In this document: positions 55,793 through 64,000 of the stretch, one piece after another
Layout: every line of letters begins with the position of its first letter
Position numbering within the stretch: the first letter of the stretch is position 1
NCBI RefSeq assembly: GCF_013407595.1
Contig: NZ_JABEKX010000001.1
Coordinates: forward strand, 576,522-640,521
Direction: 5' to 3'
DNA from: Lacticaseibacillus absianus
GTDB lineage: Bacteria; Bacillota; Bacilli; Lactobacillales; Lactobacillaceae
Length of the DNA stretch: 64,000 nucleotides
The notes under the pieces: model-generated
Database searches by the model: none
The model's input: the letters and a program-made list of their open reading frames with translations, nothing else
What the model was told of the DNA's origin: nothing
Program-made: the position numbers and the translations under genes

Positions 55793-56931
55793 GTGCCTAC
55801 CTCTACCCAGTGAAGATGGCGGTGATCATTTTTCCGTTCCTCGCCTTGGCGCTTGCGCTGCCATTCATGATCGGGCAGTACCGGCGCTACGGGAGCTTCG
55901 TCTTCTGGCGGGCAGTCGTGCTGTACACGTTCGTCTTCTATCTGATCAGCGCGTATTTCCTGATCATCCTGCCACTGCCGAGCGTGGCCAGCGTCGCCAA
56001 GCTGACGACGCAGCGATACAACCTGATCCCGTTCACCGCGCTGCGCCAGTTCTTGGCGACCACGGTGTTCGATCCGCTGGCGCCGCACACGTGGCTGGCG
56101 GCGCTGCGCCAACCCGGGTTCATTCAGCCGGCGTTCAACGTGGTGCTGACGATCCCGTTCGGCGTGTACCTGCGCTATTACTTCAAGCGCCCGCTGTGGC
56201 AGGTCGCGCTGATGAGCTTCGCGCTGTCGCTGTTCTTCGAGCTGACGCAGCTGTCCGGGCTCTACGGCTACTACCCGCGGCCTTACCGGCTGTTCGACGT
56301 CGATGACCTGATCTTGAACACGACCGGTGGCCTGATCGGGGGGCTGCTGGCGCCGACGCTGATGCGCGTCTTCCCGTCACGTGATGAGATGGACGCCGCG
56401 AGCTATGCGAAAGGGACTCACGTGACGCTGATGCGCCGCTTCGTCGCCTTCGTGATCGACAACGTGGTCGTCGTCGGGGTGATCACCACCCTGTTCAGCC
56501 TGCTGGTCCACCTGCTGGGCGGCGACCGCCTGCTGGATAACGTGCAGCTGGCGAGCATCGGCCCGATGCTGATCGTGTTCATCTTGTTCCCAGTGCTGAC
56601 GCGCGGGCAGACCCCGGGTAAGGCGTTGGTGAAGATCAAGATCGTTAACGAGGACGGGACGCCGGTCACGTTCTGGCGCCTGGTCTGGCGCGAAGTCCTG
56701 CTGTACGGCGTGGCGCTGCACAGCCTGGGGGCGTTCAACACGTTCTTCATCGAAGTCTTCTCGAAGTTCCACCGGACCGACATCAACTTCATCCTGCTGG
56801 GCATTTTTGGCGTCATCACCGGCTTCTTGGTGGTCAACTTCCTCTGGGAGCTCATCACGCGCGACAACCGGTATTTCTACGACGTCTGGGCCAAGACGAA
56901 GCAGGTCAGCACGGTCGAACACAAGGTCTAG
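55789..56931 (+). CDS. VanZ-like and RDD domain membrane protein
   Basis: A 380-aa fusion: a VanZ-like part (about 1-195) with five hydrophobic segments and YNLIPFTALRQF, FVVLTIPFG-type and FDVDDLILNTTGG motifs, then an RDD domain (about 215-370; MRRFVAFVIDNVVVVGVI, GQTPGKALVKIKIVN). VanZ proteins are linked to glycopeptide and lipopeptide tolerance; RDD proteins often to ion exchange. Its start lies in the purR stop. Confidence 0.85.
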   Translation: MSAYLYPVKMAVIIFPFLALALALPFMIGQYRRYGSFVFWRAVVLYTFVFYLISAYFLIILPLPSVASVAKLTTQRYNLIPFTALRQFLATTVFDPLAPHTWLAALRQPGFIQPAFNVVLTIPFGVYLRYYFKRPLWQVALMSFALSLFFELTQLSGLYGYYPRPYRLFDVDDLILNTTGGLIGGLLAPTLMRVFPSRDEMDAASYAKGTHVTLMRRFVAFVIDNVVVVGVITTLFSLLVHLLGGDRLLDNVQLASIGPMLIVFILFPVLTRGQTPGKALVKIKIVNEDGTPVTFWRLVWREVLLYGVALHSLGAFNTFFIEVFSKFHRTDINFILLGIFGVITGFLVVNFLWELITRDNRYFYDVWAKTKQVSTVEHKV

Positions 56932-56937
56932 CCGATC

Positions 56938-56962
56938 AAAGACGCGCAATGCGCGTCTTTTT
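56938..56962 (+). terminator. Terminator of purR operon
   Basis: AAAGACGCGC-AAT-GCGCGTCTTTTT. Confidence 0.9.
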
Positions 56963-57078
56963 CGCTTTGGTTAAGATATTGGCCTACCTGATTGCGCTTA
57001 GCGGGCGGCTAGCTTATGATAATTGAGTACATCACACTGCGCCTAAGCGCGCGACTACAAGATGGGAGCAATCATATC

Positions 57079-58470
57079 ATGTCTGGAAAATACACGATCA
57101 TCCTTGCGGCGGGCAAGGGGACGCGCATGAAGTCGAAACTGTACAAGGTGTTGCACCCGGTGTGCGGCAAGCCGATGGTCGATCATGTCCTGACCGAGGT
57201 CGAGAAGACCGCCCCGGATGAGGTGGTCACGGTGGTCGGACACGGCGCCGAAGCGGTCGAGGAGACCCTGGGCGAGCGCAGTGCCTATGTCGTCCAAGAG
57301 ACGCAGCTGGGGACTGGGCACGCGGTGCTGCAGGCCGAACCGCTGCTGGGCGATAAGGACGGTATGACGCTGATCGCCAACGGGGACACGCCGCTGCTGA
57401 CGGCGGCGACGTTCGAGAAGCTGTTCGCCTACCACAAGGATAAGGGCGCGGCGGCCACGATCCTGACCGCCAAGGCCCCGGACCCGACCGGCTACGGGCG
57501 GATCATCCGCAGCGAGATCGGCACGGTGCAGAAGATCGTGGAGCAAAAAGACGCGACCGCCAAGGAAGCTGAAGTGGACGAGGTCAACACCGGCGTCTAC
57601 TGCTTCGACAACCAGGCGTTGTTCAAGGCGCTGCACCAGGTGACCAACGATAATGCACAAGGGGAATACTACCTGACCGACGTGATCGAGATCCTGAAGA
57701 AGGCGGGCGCGATCGTCGCGGCCTATAAGATGAGCGATTTTGACGAGTCCATGGGGGTCAACGACCGCGTGGCACTGGCGGCGGCGACCAAGGTGATGCA
57801 GGCGCGCATCAACCGCCAGCATATGCAAAACGGCGTGACCCTGATCGACCCGGTCGCGACCTACATCGACCGCGACGTGCAGATCGGGGCGGACACGGTG
57901 ATCGAGCCCGGCGTGACCTTGAAGGGCCACACGGTGATCGGCAGTGACTGTGTCATCGGGGCCCACTCCGCGCTGGTCAACGCAACGCTGGAAGACCACG
58001 TGACCGTGACCAGCTCGACCATCGAGGATTCGATCATGCGCGCGGGGTCTGACATCGGCCCGAATTCCCACCTGCGCCCGCAAAGCGACATCGGCGAAGG
58101 CGCTCACCTCGGGAACTTCGTCGAGATCAAGAAGGCGACGATCGGGGCGCGCACCAAGGTCGGCCACCTGACCTACGTCGGCGACGCGACGCTCGGCACC
58201 GACATCAACGTCGGCTGTGGGGTCGTCTTCGTCAACTACGACGGGGTCAACAAGTGGCACACCAACGTGGGGGACCACAGCTTCATCGGCTCCAACGCCA
58301 ACCTCATCGGACCGGTCGAGATCAGCGACCACAGCTTCGTGGCGGCGGGCTCGACGATCACGGACGATGTGCCGTTCCACGCGATGGGCATCGCACGGGC
58401 GCGTCAGAGCAACAAGGCGGACTTCTGGGATCGCACCGCGCTGGCGACCGATTCGGAATGGAATCAGTGA
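57079..58470 (+). CDS. glmU: Bifunctional GlmU
   Basis: A 463-aa enzyme making UDP-N-acetylglucosamine: N-terminal uridyltransferase (1-230; [31 protein letters not shown]) and C-terminal left-handed beta-helix acetyltransferase (about 250-440; hexapeptide repeats, [15 protein letters not shown]). ATG 57079 follows GGGAG; the longer frame from 57016 is not needed. Confidence 0.97.
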   Translation: MSGKYTIILAAGKGTRMKSKLYKVLHPVCGKPMVDHVLTEVEKTAPDEVVTVVGHGAEAVEETLGERSAYVVQETQLGTGHAVLQAEPLLGDKDGMTLIANGDTPLLTAATFEKLFAYHKDKGAAATILTAKAPDPTGYGRIIRSEIGTVQKIVEQKDATAKEAEVDEVNTGVYCFDNQALFKALHQVTNDNAQGEYYLTDVIEILKKAGAIVAAYKMSDFDESMGVNDRVALAAATKVMQARINRQHMQNGVTLIDPVATYIDRDVQIGADTVIEPGVTLKGHTVIGSDCVIGAHSALVNATLEDHVTVTSSTIEDSIMRAGSDIGPNSHLRPQSDIGEGAHLGNFVEIKKATIGARTKVGHLTYVGDATLGTDINVGCGVVFVNYDGVNKWHTNVGDHSFIGSNANLIGPVEISDHSFVAAGSTITDDVPFHAMGIARARQSNKADFWDRTALATDSEWNQ

Positions 58471-58518
58471 GTGCTGACCAGACTGTGGGCTGAAGCAGCG
58501 TCAGCTCAGCGGCTCAAG

Positions 58519-58564
58519 GCGGCCTGTCGTGACCCGAACGCGGGTCGCCGGCGGGCCGCTTTTT
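58519..58564 (+). terminator. Terminator of glmU
   Basis: GCGGCC/GGCCGC around an inner GACCCG/CGGGTC stem, then TTTTT. Between here and prs (to 58740) no gene is visible. Confidence 0.8.
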
Positions 58565-58742
58565 GGCGCGTGGGCACTGGCTAGCGGGCAGACCGCCGGC
58601 CGCGTCGTGGGTTATTTTTCTGAAAATTCGCGGCCAGCGCCGCGATCGACCCGGTGGCGTGGTCCGCTCGAAGGTTGGCCTAGCGGGAGCGGTCAGATTT
58701 GTAAGGGAATCGGGGCAAATGGCCGCGTAATTGCGAAATTTT

Positions 58743-58751
58743 TGTTATAAT
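58743..58751 (+). promoter_or_regulatory. prs promoter, extended -10
   Basis: TGT followed by TATAAT (58746-58751) is an extended -10; no good -35 is seen. The leader to the prs ATG is about 90 nt. Confidence 0.55.
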
Positions 58752-58849
58752 GGGGCTATGAGTGCTTGAAAACGGGGGCCAACGCTTGCTTGGTGGCCGT
58801 TTTCCGCCAGTTTTTGATGGAACGCAAACTTAATATCATGGAGGAAACC

Positions 58850-59818
58850 ATGCCTTACTCTGACCCAAAGTTGAAGATTTTTGCCTTGAACTCGAACAAA
58901 CCACTGGCGGAAAAGATCGCCGCGGAAGTTGGCGTCGAACTCGGGAAGTCATCGGTGAACCGGTTTAGCGACGGCGAAATTCAGATCAACATCGAAGAAA
59001 GTATTCGTGGTGATGATATCTACCTGATCCAGTCCACCTCGGCGCCGGTCAACGACAACCTGATGGAGCTGCTGATCATGATCGACGCGCTGAAGCGGGC
59101 CTCCGCACACACGATCAGCGTGGTCATCCCGTACTACGGCTACGCGCGGCAGGACCGCAAGGCGCGTTCCCGTGAACCGATCACGGCCAAGCTGGTCGCG
59201 AACATGCTCGAGCGCGCCGGCGCCAACCGCGTGCTCGCGCTGGACCTGCACGCCGCGCAGATCCAAGGCTTCTTCGATATCCCGGTCGACCACCTGATGG
59301 GCGCGCCGCTGCTGGCAGACTACTTCATCCGCAACGGCTACGCCAACGAGGACACGGTCGTCGTGTCGCCTGACCACGGTGGCGTGACCCGGGCGCGCAA
59401 GCTGGCAGAATTCCTCAAGGCGCCGATCGCGATCATCGACAAGCGCCGGCCGCGGCCGAACGTTGCGGAAGTGATGAATATCGTGGGTAAAGTCGATGGC
59501 AAGCGCTGCATCATCATCGACGACATGATCGACACCGCAGGGACCATCACCCTGGCGGCGCAGGCCCTGAAGGATGCCGGGGCGACCGAAGTGCTCGTGG
59601 CGGCGACGCACGCGATCTTCTCTGGTCCGGCCACCGAGCGCCTGACCAACTCCGTGATCTCCCAGGTCGTTGTGACCGACTCCATCAACCTGCCGGAAGA
59701 CAAGAAGATGGACAAGCTCGTGATCGTCTCCGTCGGCCCGCTGATGGGTCGCGCGATCACCCGCATCCAAGAGAACAAGCCGGTTTCCCCGTTGTTCGAG
59801 AACCGCTTCACCAAGTAA
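58850..59818 (+). CDS. prs: Ribose-phosphate pyrophosphokinase
   Basis: A 322-aa PRPP synthetase (class I). Motifs: [55 protein letters not shown], and the PRPP loop [17 protein letters not shown] 58850 has GGAGGAAACC upstream. Longer frames upstream lie in the leader. Confidence 0.97.
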   Translation: MPYSDPKLKIFALNSNKPLAEKIAAEVGVELGKSSVNRFSDGEIQINIEESIRGDDIYLIQSTSAPVNDNLMELLIMIDALKRASAHTISVVIPYYGYARQDRKARSREPITAKLVANMLERAGANRVLALDLHAAQIQGFFDIPVDHLMGAPLLADYFIRNGYANEDTVVVSPDHGGVTRARKLAEFLKAPIAIIDKRRPRPNVAEVMNIVGKVDGKRCIIIDDMIDTAGTITLAAQALKDAGATEVLVAATHAIFSGPATERLTNSVISQVVVTDSINLPEDKKMDKLVIVSVGPLMGRAITRIQENKPVSPLFENRFTK

Positions 59819-59831
59819 TCAGCTCAGGCCA

Positions 59832-59864
59832 CGGCCGCGCCCTTTGGGGGACGCGGTCGTTTTT
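59832..59864 (+). terminator. Terminator of prs
   Basis: CGGCCGCG and CGCGGTCG pair with one G-U, followed by TTTTT. Confidence 0.85.
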
Positions 59865-59948
59865 GGTCACCTGTGTGGCGAGGCAAAAAGCCCCAGTACT
59901 CGCGCAAAATCAGGTATAATGAAATCAAAACCATAAGGAGGGAATATC

Positions 59949-60326
59949 TTGTTCAAAGAATTCAAGCAATTCATTATGCGCGGCAACGTGCTGGATCTGG
60001 CCGTCGGTGTCATCATCGGGGGCGCGTTCACCGGGTTGGTCACGTCCTTGACCACGAATCTGATCAACCCGATCATCGGGCTGTTCACCCGGAGCACGAA
60101 CCTGACCTCCATGTCCGTGACGGTGATGGGCGCGAAATTCACGTACGGCGCCTTCCTGAACGACGTGATCAATTTCCTGATCGTCGCCTTCGTCGTGTTC
60201 CTCTTGATCCGGACGGTCAACCGCCTGCTGCCACCCAAGGCCGCTGAACCCGTCGAACCTGCTGGCCCGACCAAAGAAGAACAGCTGCTCACCGAGATCC
60301 GCGACCTGCTGGCCGCCAAACACTGA
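59949..60326 (+). CDS. mscL: Large-conductance mechanosensitive channel MscL
   Basis: A 125-aa channel with two transmembrane helices: [22 protein letters not shown] (pore helix with GGAF) and the second at about 65-88. Cytoplasmic C-terminal helix [17 protein letters not shown]. Start is TTG 59949 after AAGGAGGGAATATC. Releases solutes under osmotic downshock. Confidence 0.95.
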   Translation: MFKEFKQFIMRGNVLDLAVGVIIGGAFTGLVTSLTTNLINPIIGLFTRSTNLTSMSVTVMGAKFTYGAFLNDVINFLIVAFVVFLLIRTVNRLLPPKAAEPVEPAGPTKEEQLLTEIRDLLAAKH

Positions 60327-60333
60327 ACACCGC

Positions 60334-60357
60334 GCCCGCCGCTCCGGCGGGCTTTTT
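60334..60357 (+). terminator. Terminator of mscL
   Basis: GCCCGCC-GCTCC-GGCGGGC-TTTTT. Confidence 0.9.
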
Positions 60358-60360
60358 GGT

Positions 60361-60762
60361 GACCAGAGCGACACAAGGCCGCACTTAGCGGGACGGATAG
60401 CATCGGCCAGCGCGTTGCGCCCCGCACTTGGGCGCGATGTGATGGGCGTGGCTATACGCGCCCGCGTTGGCCTTGCGTCGCTCGACGAGACCAGAGCGAA
60501 ACGGTGGCACACTTAGGGCGACGCGCTGGGCGTGACAAGCTGCCTGCCCGTTGCCAGCGTGTCGCTCGACGAGACCAGAGCAAAGCGAGGCCGCACTTAG
60601 CGGGCCGGCTAGCACCGGCCAGCGCGTTGCGCCCCGCACTTGGGCGCGATGTGATGGGTGCGGCTATACGCGCCCGCGTTGGCCTTGCGTCGCTCGACGA
60701 GACCAGAGCAAAGCGAGGCCGCACTTAGCGGGCCGGCTAGCACCGGCCAGCGCGTTGCGCCC
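60361..60762 (+). repeat. Tandem 128-bp repeats between mscL and yhgE
   Basis: Units begin GACCAGAGC. Unit 1 is 60361-60488 (128 bp), unit 3 is 60573-60700 (128 bp, very similar), unit 4 is a partial copy (60701-60762) identical to the first half of unit 3, and unit 2 (60489-60572) is a divergent 84-bp version. Each full unit contains inverted segments, for example GGCCGGCTAGCACCGGCC. They are open in several frames, but there is no ribosome site, so those frames are spurious. The yhgE promoter follows. Confidence 0.88.
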
Positions 60763-60786
60763 CCCTGCCGCCGCTCCAGGCGGATG

Positions 60787-60795
60787 TGCTATAAT
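60787..60795 (+). promoter_or_regulatory. yhgE promoter, extended -10
   Basis: TGC followed by TATAAT (60790-60795). It lies just after the 128-bp repeats. Confidence 0.55.
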
Positions 60796-60830
60796 GCGAA
60801 ATAAATATTCTGATATTTGGAGGAGACCCC

Positions 60831-63560
60831 ATGCGCAATATCCTAGCCCTGTTCGCCTTAGACTGGCGGCGCATCTTCAAGAGCCCCTTCGCGTTCCTGC
60901 TGATCTGTGCGCTGGTCGTGATCCCCAGTCTGTATTGCTGGTTCAACGTATGGGCATTGTGGGACCCGTATAGTAACACGCAGGCCCTCAAGGTCGCCGT
61001 GTACTCTGCGGATGTCCCGACCGAGTTTCGGGATCAGAAAGTGGCGATCGGCGACACCCTTGTGGCGGAGCTGAAACACAACAAGAAGCTTGGCTGGCGG
61101 TTCGTCGACTCGCGCCAAGCGGTGGTCGATGGCGTCCGCAGCGGCAAGTACTACGCGGGGATCGTTGTGCCGAAGCGGTTTTCCAAGGACCTGCTGTCGT
61201 TTGTCGACGGTCAACTGCAGAAGCCAAAGCTGGATTACTATGTCAACGAGAAGGTCAACGCGATCGCCCCGAAGATCACTGGGACCGGGGCTGCCACCCT
61301 GCAGAGCACGATCTCCACGGAATTCGTCGACACCGTCGCTAAGACGTTGGTCGGGGTGTTCAACCAAGCGGGGGTCAAGCTCGACGAGAATCTGCCGATG
61401 ATCCGGCGCTTCGCGAGCCTGGTCACGACCACGGACGCGCAACTGCCGGTCATCACGGGCTACCTCGACCAGGTCAGCGCCCTTCAGGCCAAGCTCCCGG
61501 CGCTGCAGGCCAAGCTCCAAGCGGCTAATGAGATGGCGACTTATCTGCCGGCGGTCAACGCGATGGCCCAGAAGTTAGTCGGCGCCAACCAGTATCTGCC
61601 GCTGGTCGATGACGCGGGCCGGCTGGCCGTTCAGGTCCAGGGCAAGTTACCGGTAGTCCAGCAGGCCGGTCAGCAGCTGAGTGGGGTCGTCACGCATTTT
61701 GCGCAGCTCGACGTCGCTGTCGCGGACGCGCTGACGGTCACCAGTGGCGGCTTGACGCTGATCGATCAAGTCGACGGGACGCTGCCGGCCCTGACCGCTT
61801 TTGGTCAGCACGCCGCCAGCGCGGTCGACACGACGAAGGACACGGTGCTGCCGAAGGTCGAAGCAGCGTTGACGGTGGTCCAAAACGCCACAGATGCTGG
61901 CTTGACCCTGATCCAGGCGGGCAATACTAGCCTGCAGGCCGATCTGGCCACTCTCCAGGATTTGCTCGCTCAACTGACCACGGCGGACACCCCCGAGACG
62001 CGGACGGCGATCGGGGACCGGTTGACGGCGCTGGCGACTCGCCAAGGCCAGCTGGCGGACACCGCAACGGGACTGGCGGCGACCCTCCAGCAGCTGCAGG
62101 CTAGCCGGACTGCGATGGGTCAGCCCGCAAGTGCCGCTTTGACCCAGGCGATCGCCCGCCTCCAGCACCTGGCGACGGTTGCGACAACGGTGCAGATCCA
62201 GGCGCGCGCCTTGGCGCAGTCGGTCCCGACAATGCGCGTCACCGACTTGCAGGCCAAGCTCACGGCGCTGAGCACGGCTGGTCAGACGGTGGCTGATGCC
62301 GCAACTGCCCTGCAGCAGTTGGATCTGAGCACGGGTATCCGGCAGGTGCTCGTGGACTTCAAGGCCTTACTGCAGGACGCGAAGACGACGCTGGCGGCCC
62401 TGAACGATCAGCTGCTACCAGAACTTCCGCAGCTACTGGCGACGACCAAGTCGGTGTTGCGCCAAGCCAACACGTTTCTCAAGCAGGCCCAGACGCAGCT
62501 GCCGGCGCTGCGCCAGGAGCTGGAAGCGGCCAACACGCTGCTCAACGGGCACATGCAGCTGATCACCAGCGGTATCACCACTGTGGCGGGGCTCTACCAG
62601 ACGGAATTCCCGGCGCTGCAGCAGAAGCTGACGCGCGCGACCGCGTTCATCCAACAAGACTTGCCCGCCGTCGAAGCCCAGTTGACCGAGACGCTGGGGC
62701 TGGCGAACACCAAGATGCCGGTCCTGGCGAGTGGGCTCGCAGATGCGCAGGCCTTCATCGACACTGACTGGCCCACGCTCAAAGACGCGATCCAGCGCGG
62801 CGCAGCGGCGATCCGCAAGGGGGAGCAGTCGATCGATCTCACGCAGCTGATCAAGTTGCTCAAGCGCGACGCGACGAAGGAGGCGAACTTCCTGGCCGCG
62901 CCAGTCACGCTGCACGAAACCGCCCTGTACCACATCCCGACTTACGGCTCCCAGTCCGCGCCGTTTTACCTCGCACTGTGCATCTGGGTCGGGGCACTGC
63001 TGCTCGGGGCGATCCTGATCACCGAGTACAGTCTACCGGCGGCGCTGGCGGGGGCGACGGTGCGTCAGCAGTATATCGCCCGCTGGCTGACGTTCGCCGG
63101 GCTGGGGATGCTGCAGGCGCTGATCGCGGCCGTCGGCAACCTGGTCTTGATCGGCACTTACGTCGTGAACAAGCCGCTGTACCTGCTGTTTGCGATGCTG
63201 CTCAGCCTTGTGTTCGTGTCGATCCTCTACGCCTTGATCGCGTTGTTCGGCAACATCGGCAAGGGCTTGGGGATCATCATCTTGGTCCTGTCGATCTCCG
63301 GGGCCGGCGGGAACTTCCCGGTCGTCTTATCCGGTCAGTTCTTCCAGGCGATCAACCCGTGGCTCCCGTTCACCTATGCGGTCAACCTGCTGCGGGAGAC
63401 CGTCGGGGGCATCTACTGGCCGAACCTTTGGGTAGACATCTGGGCGCTGCTGGCTTTTGGCGCCGGGGCGTTCCTGTTGGGGCTGATGCTGAAAGCGCCG
63501 ATCCGGCCGTGGATCGATAAGATGCACGCCGTGACGCGCAAGAGCAAGATCATTGAATAG
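60831..63560 (+). CDS. YhgE/Pip family membrane protein
   Basis: A 909-aa protein. Topology: N-terminal membrane segment (about 20-37), a very long extracytoplasmic region (about 40-700) dominated by helical heptad-rich coiled coil with many Ala/Leu/Gln, then five to six C-terminal membrane segments of ABC-2 type (from about 710). PFAFLLICALVVIPSLYCWFNVWALWDPY is characteristic of YhgE/Pip; Pip of Lactococcus is a phage receptor. Ribosome site GGAGGAGACCCC. It is monocistronic. Confidence 0.88.
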   Translation: MRNILALFALDWRRIFKSPFAFLLICALVVIPSLYCWFNVWALWDPYSNTQALKVAVYSADVPTEFRDQKVAIGDTLVAELKHNKKLGWRFVDSRQAVVDGVRSGKYYAGIVVPKRFSKDLLSFVDGQLQKPKLDYYVNEKVNAIAPKITGTGAATLQSTISTEFVDTVAKTLVGVFNQAGVKLDENLPMIRRFASLVTTTDAQLPVITGYLDQVSALQAKLPALQAKLQAANEMATYLPAVNAMAQKLVGANQYLPLVDDAGRLAVQVQGKLPVVQQAGQQLSGVVTHFAQLDVAVADALTVTSGGLTLIDQVDGTLPALTAFGQHAASAVDTTKDTVLPKVEAALTVVQNATDAGLTLIQAGNTSLQADLATLQDLLAQLTTADTPETRTAIGDRLTALATRQGQLADTATGLAATLQQLQASRTAMGQPASAALTQAIARLQHLATVATTVQIQARALAQSVPTMRVTDLQAKLTALSTAGQTVADAATALQQLDLSTGIRQVLVDFKALLQDAKTTLAALNDQLLPELPQLLATTKSVLRQANTFLKQAQTQLPALRQELEAANTLLNGHMQLITSGITTVAGLYQTEFPALQQKLTRATAFIQQDLPAVEAQLTETLGLANTKMPVLASGLADAQAFIDTDWPTLKDAIQRGAAAIRKGEQSIDLTQLIKLLKRDATKEANFLAAPVTLHETALYHIPTYGSQSAPFYLALCIWVGALLLGAILITEYSLPAALAGATVRQQYIARWLTFAGLGMLQALIAAVGNLVLIGTYVVNKPLYLLFAMLLSLVFVSILYALIALFGNIGKGLGIIILVLSISGAGGNFPVVLSGQFFQAINPWLPFTYAVNLLRETVGGIYWPNLWVDIWALLAFGAGAFLLGLMLKAPIRPWIDKMHAVTRKSKIIE

Positions 63561-63597
63561 CGATTGAGGCAGACCCCATTGGGACCAGCTGAAACAA

Positions 63598-63630
63598 CCC
63601 ATCCCCCTGTCATTGTGGCAGGGGGATGGG
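63598..63630. terminator. Bidirectional hairpin terminator
   Basis: CCCATCCCCCTG (63598-63609) pairs perfectly with CAGGGGGATGGG (63619-63630) between the convergent yhgE and ydcF-like genes. T-tract weak. Confidence 0.7.
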
Positions 63631-63667
63631 CTGTCTTCAGACCGGCACGCCGTTCAGCGAGTCTGGC

Positions 63668-64000
63668 TCAAGCGAGGCCTTGCTGAAGCGCCACGGCAAT
63701 GGCGAACAGTGCGATCAAGCCGATGATGATCATGTGGCGACGCTTGTGGATCACGACGAACGCGAGGTACTCACGGATCACCGCGTTCGGCAGAAAATAA
63801 AACGAAGTGGCTGCGCCGACCCCGTTCGCCTTCAACCCCGCCGCCTTGGCGAAGATACCCGCGCGAAAGAGGTGGTAGTTGTTAGTGAAGAAGGTCGCCT
63901 TGAACGGCCGCTCGCCCCAGACCGAGCGGATCAAGGCGGCGGAGAACTTCATGTTCTGATAGGTCGTCTTGGAGGCGTCTTCGACCAGCGTGTCGGCTGC
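63668..64000 (-). CDS. YdcF family (DUF218) protein, 3-prime part only
   Basis: The C-terminal 110 residues, cut by the window edge; the frame continues upstream past the annotated internal Met. Visible are LVEDASKTTYQNMKFSAAL and TNNYHLFRAGIFAKAAGL, the SAM-like or phosphate-binding region of the YdcF/SanA family, and a final transmembrane segment (MIIIGLIALFAIAVALQ). Probably a membrane-associated envelope protein; activity is unproven. Confidence 0.8.
   Translation of the reverse strand, partial: AADTLVEDASKTTYQNMKFSAALIRSVWGERPFKATFFTNNYHLFRAGIFAKAAGLKANGVGAATSFYFLPNAVIREYLAFVVIHKRRHMIIIGLIALFAIAVALQQGLA

Noticed and set aside
57055-58380. 441-codon minus-strand open frame opposite glmU
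   Set aside because: It mirrors glmU codons in GC-rich DNA, has no ribosome site and its product resembles nothing.
60385-60724. Small frames in the 128-bp repeats
   Set aside because: Repetitive frames in several phases without ribosome sites; products are Arg/Ala/Gly-rich and look spurious.

Overview
The window reads as the chromosome of a high-GC (roughly 60 %) member of the Lactobacillaceae. The evidence is the family content (lac tagatose-6-phosphate genes with lactose PTS, DUF4867, Veg, LPxTG surface proteins), Gram-positive ribosome binding sites, frequent TTG and GTG starts, and the housekeeping block metG - tatD - rnmV - ksgA - veg - ispE - purR - glmU - prs in its usual Bacillota order. 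Species is not determined. No rRNA, tRNA, CRISPR array or prophage was seen.

Layout. 0-5 kb: a GNAT acetyltransferase, a CadD-like transporter, mntH with a universal stress protein, and a TetR regulator overlapping an HTH protein. 5.4-11.2 kb: a membrane glycosylation set (GT2 transferase, PMT-like transferase, GtrA flippase) divergent from a two-component system. 11.3-14 kb: a Mn-type ABC importer behind a DtxR/MntR-like palindrome. 14-16.5 kb: a YtrA-like GntR regulator with its ABC exporter. 16.7-18.5 kb: an IS3/IS150-type element sitting between the two arms of a terminator. 18.5-28.9 kb: assorted metabolism and membrane genes (MFS pump, YbhB, PHP phosphatase, a HELLH protein, sirtuin, TMEM175-like channel, TPM protein, Ntn hydrolase, MsmK, Nudix, DUF72).

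From 29.2 kb the housekeeping block begins with metG, but metG and tatD are separated by about 15.7 kb carrying surface-protein genes (one intact repeat protein, one interrupted by an in-frame stop), a transposase-derived ORF and a complete lactose regulon. The regulon has two arms: lacRABDC-DUF4867-lacX on the minus strand and lacE-lacT-lacF-lacG on the plus strand. The space between them holds a promoter with a cre-like site, a GTTGTTAACAAC palindrome, and a ribonucleic antiterminator overlapping an intrinsic terminator. Lactose imported by LacEF is split by LacG; galactose-6-phosphate is processed by LacAB, LacC and LacD. MsmK, the sugar ABC ATPase, is an orphan elsewhere in the window.

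From 46.9 kb the housekeeping block resumes (tatD, rnmV, ksgA, veg, ispE, then a CDF exporter and a PadR pair, then purR, glmU, prs), followed by mscL and a YhgE/Pip membrane protein; a YdcF-like gene is cut by the window end.

The most unusual material is non-coding: (i) a roughly 515-nt region at 54.3-54.8 kb with its own promoter, many hairpins and a strong terminator, which looks like an unassigned long structured RNA; (ii) a composite repeat family of 40-bp palindromic units joined to terminators, found between convergent genes at three places, one of which received the IS element in the terminator loop; (iii) 128-bp tandem repeats between mscL and yhgE. All calls are from reading the sequence; no database search was run.
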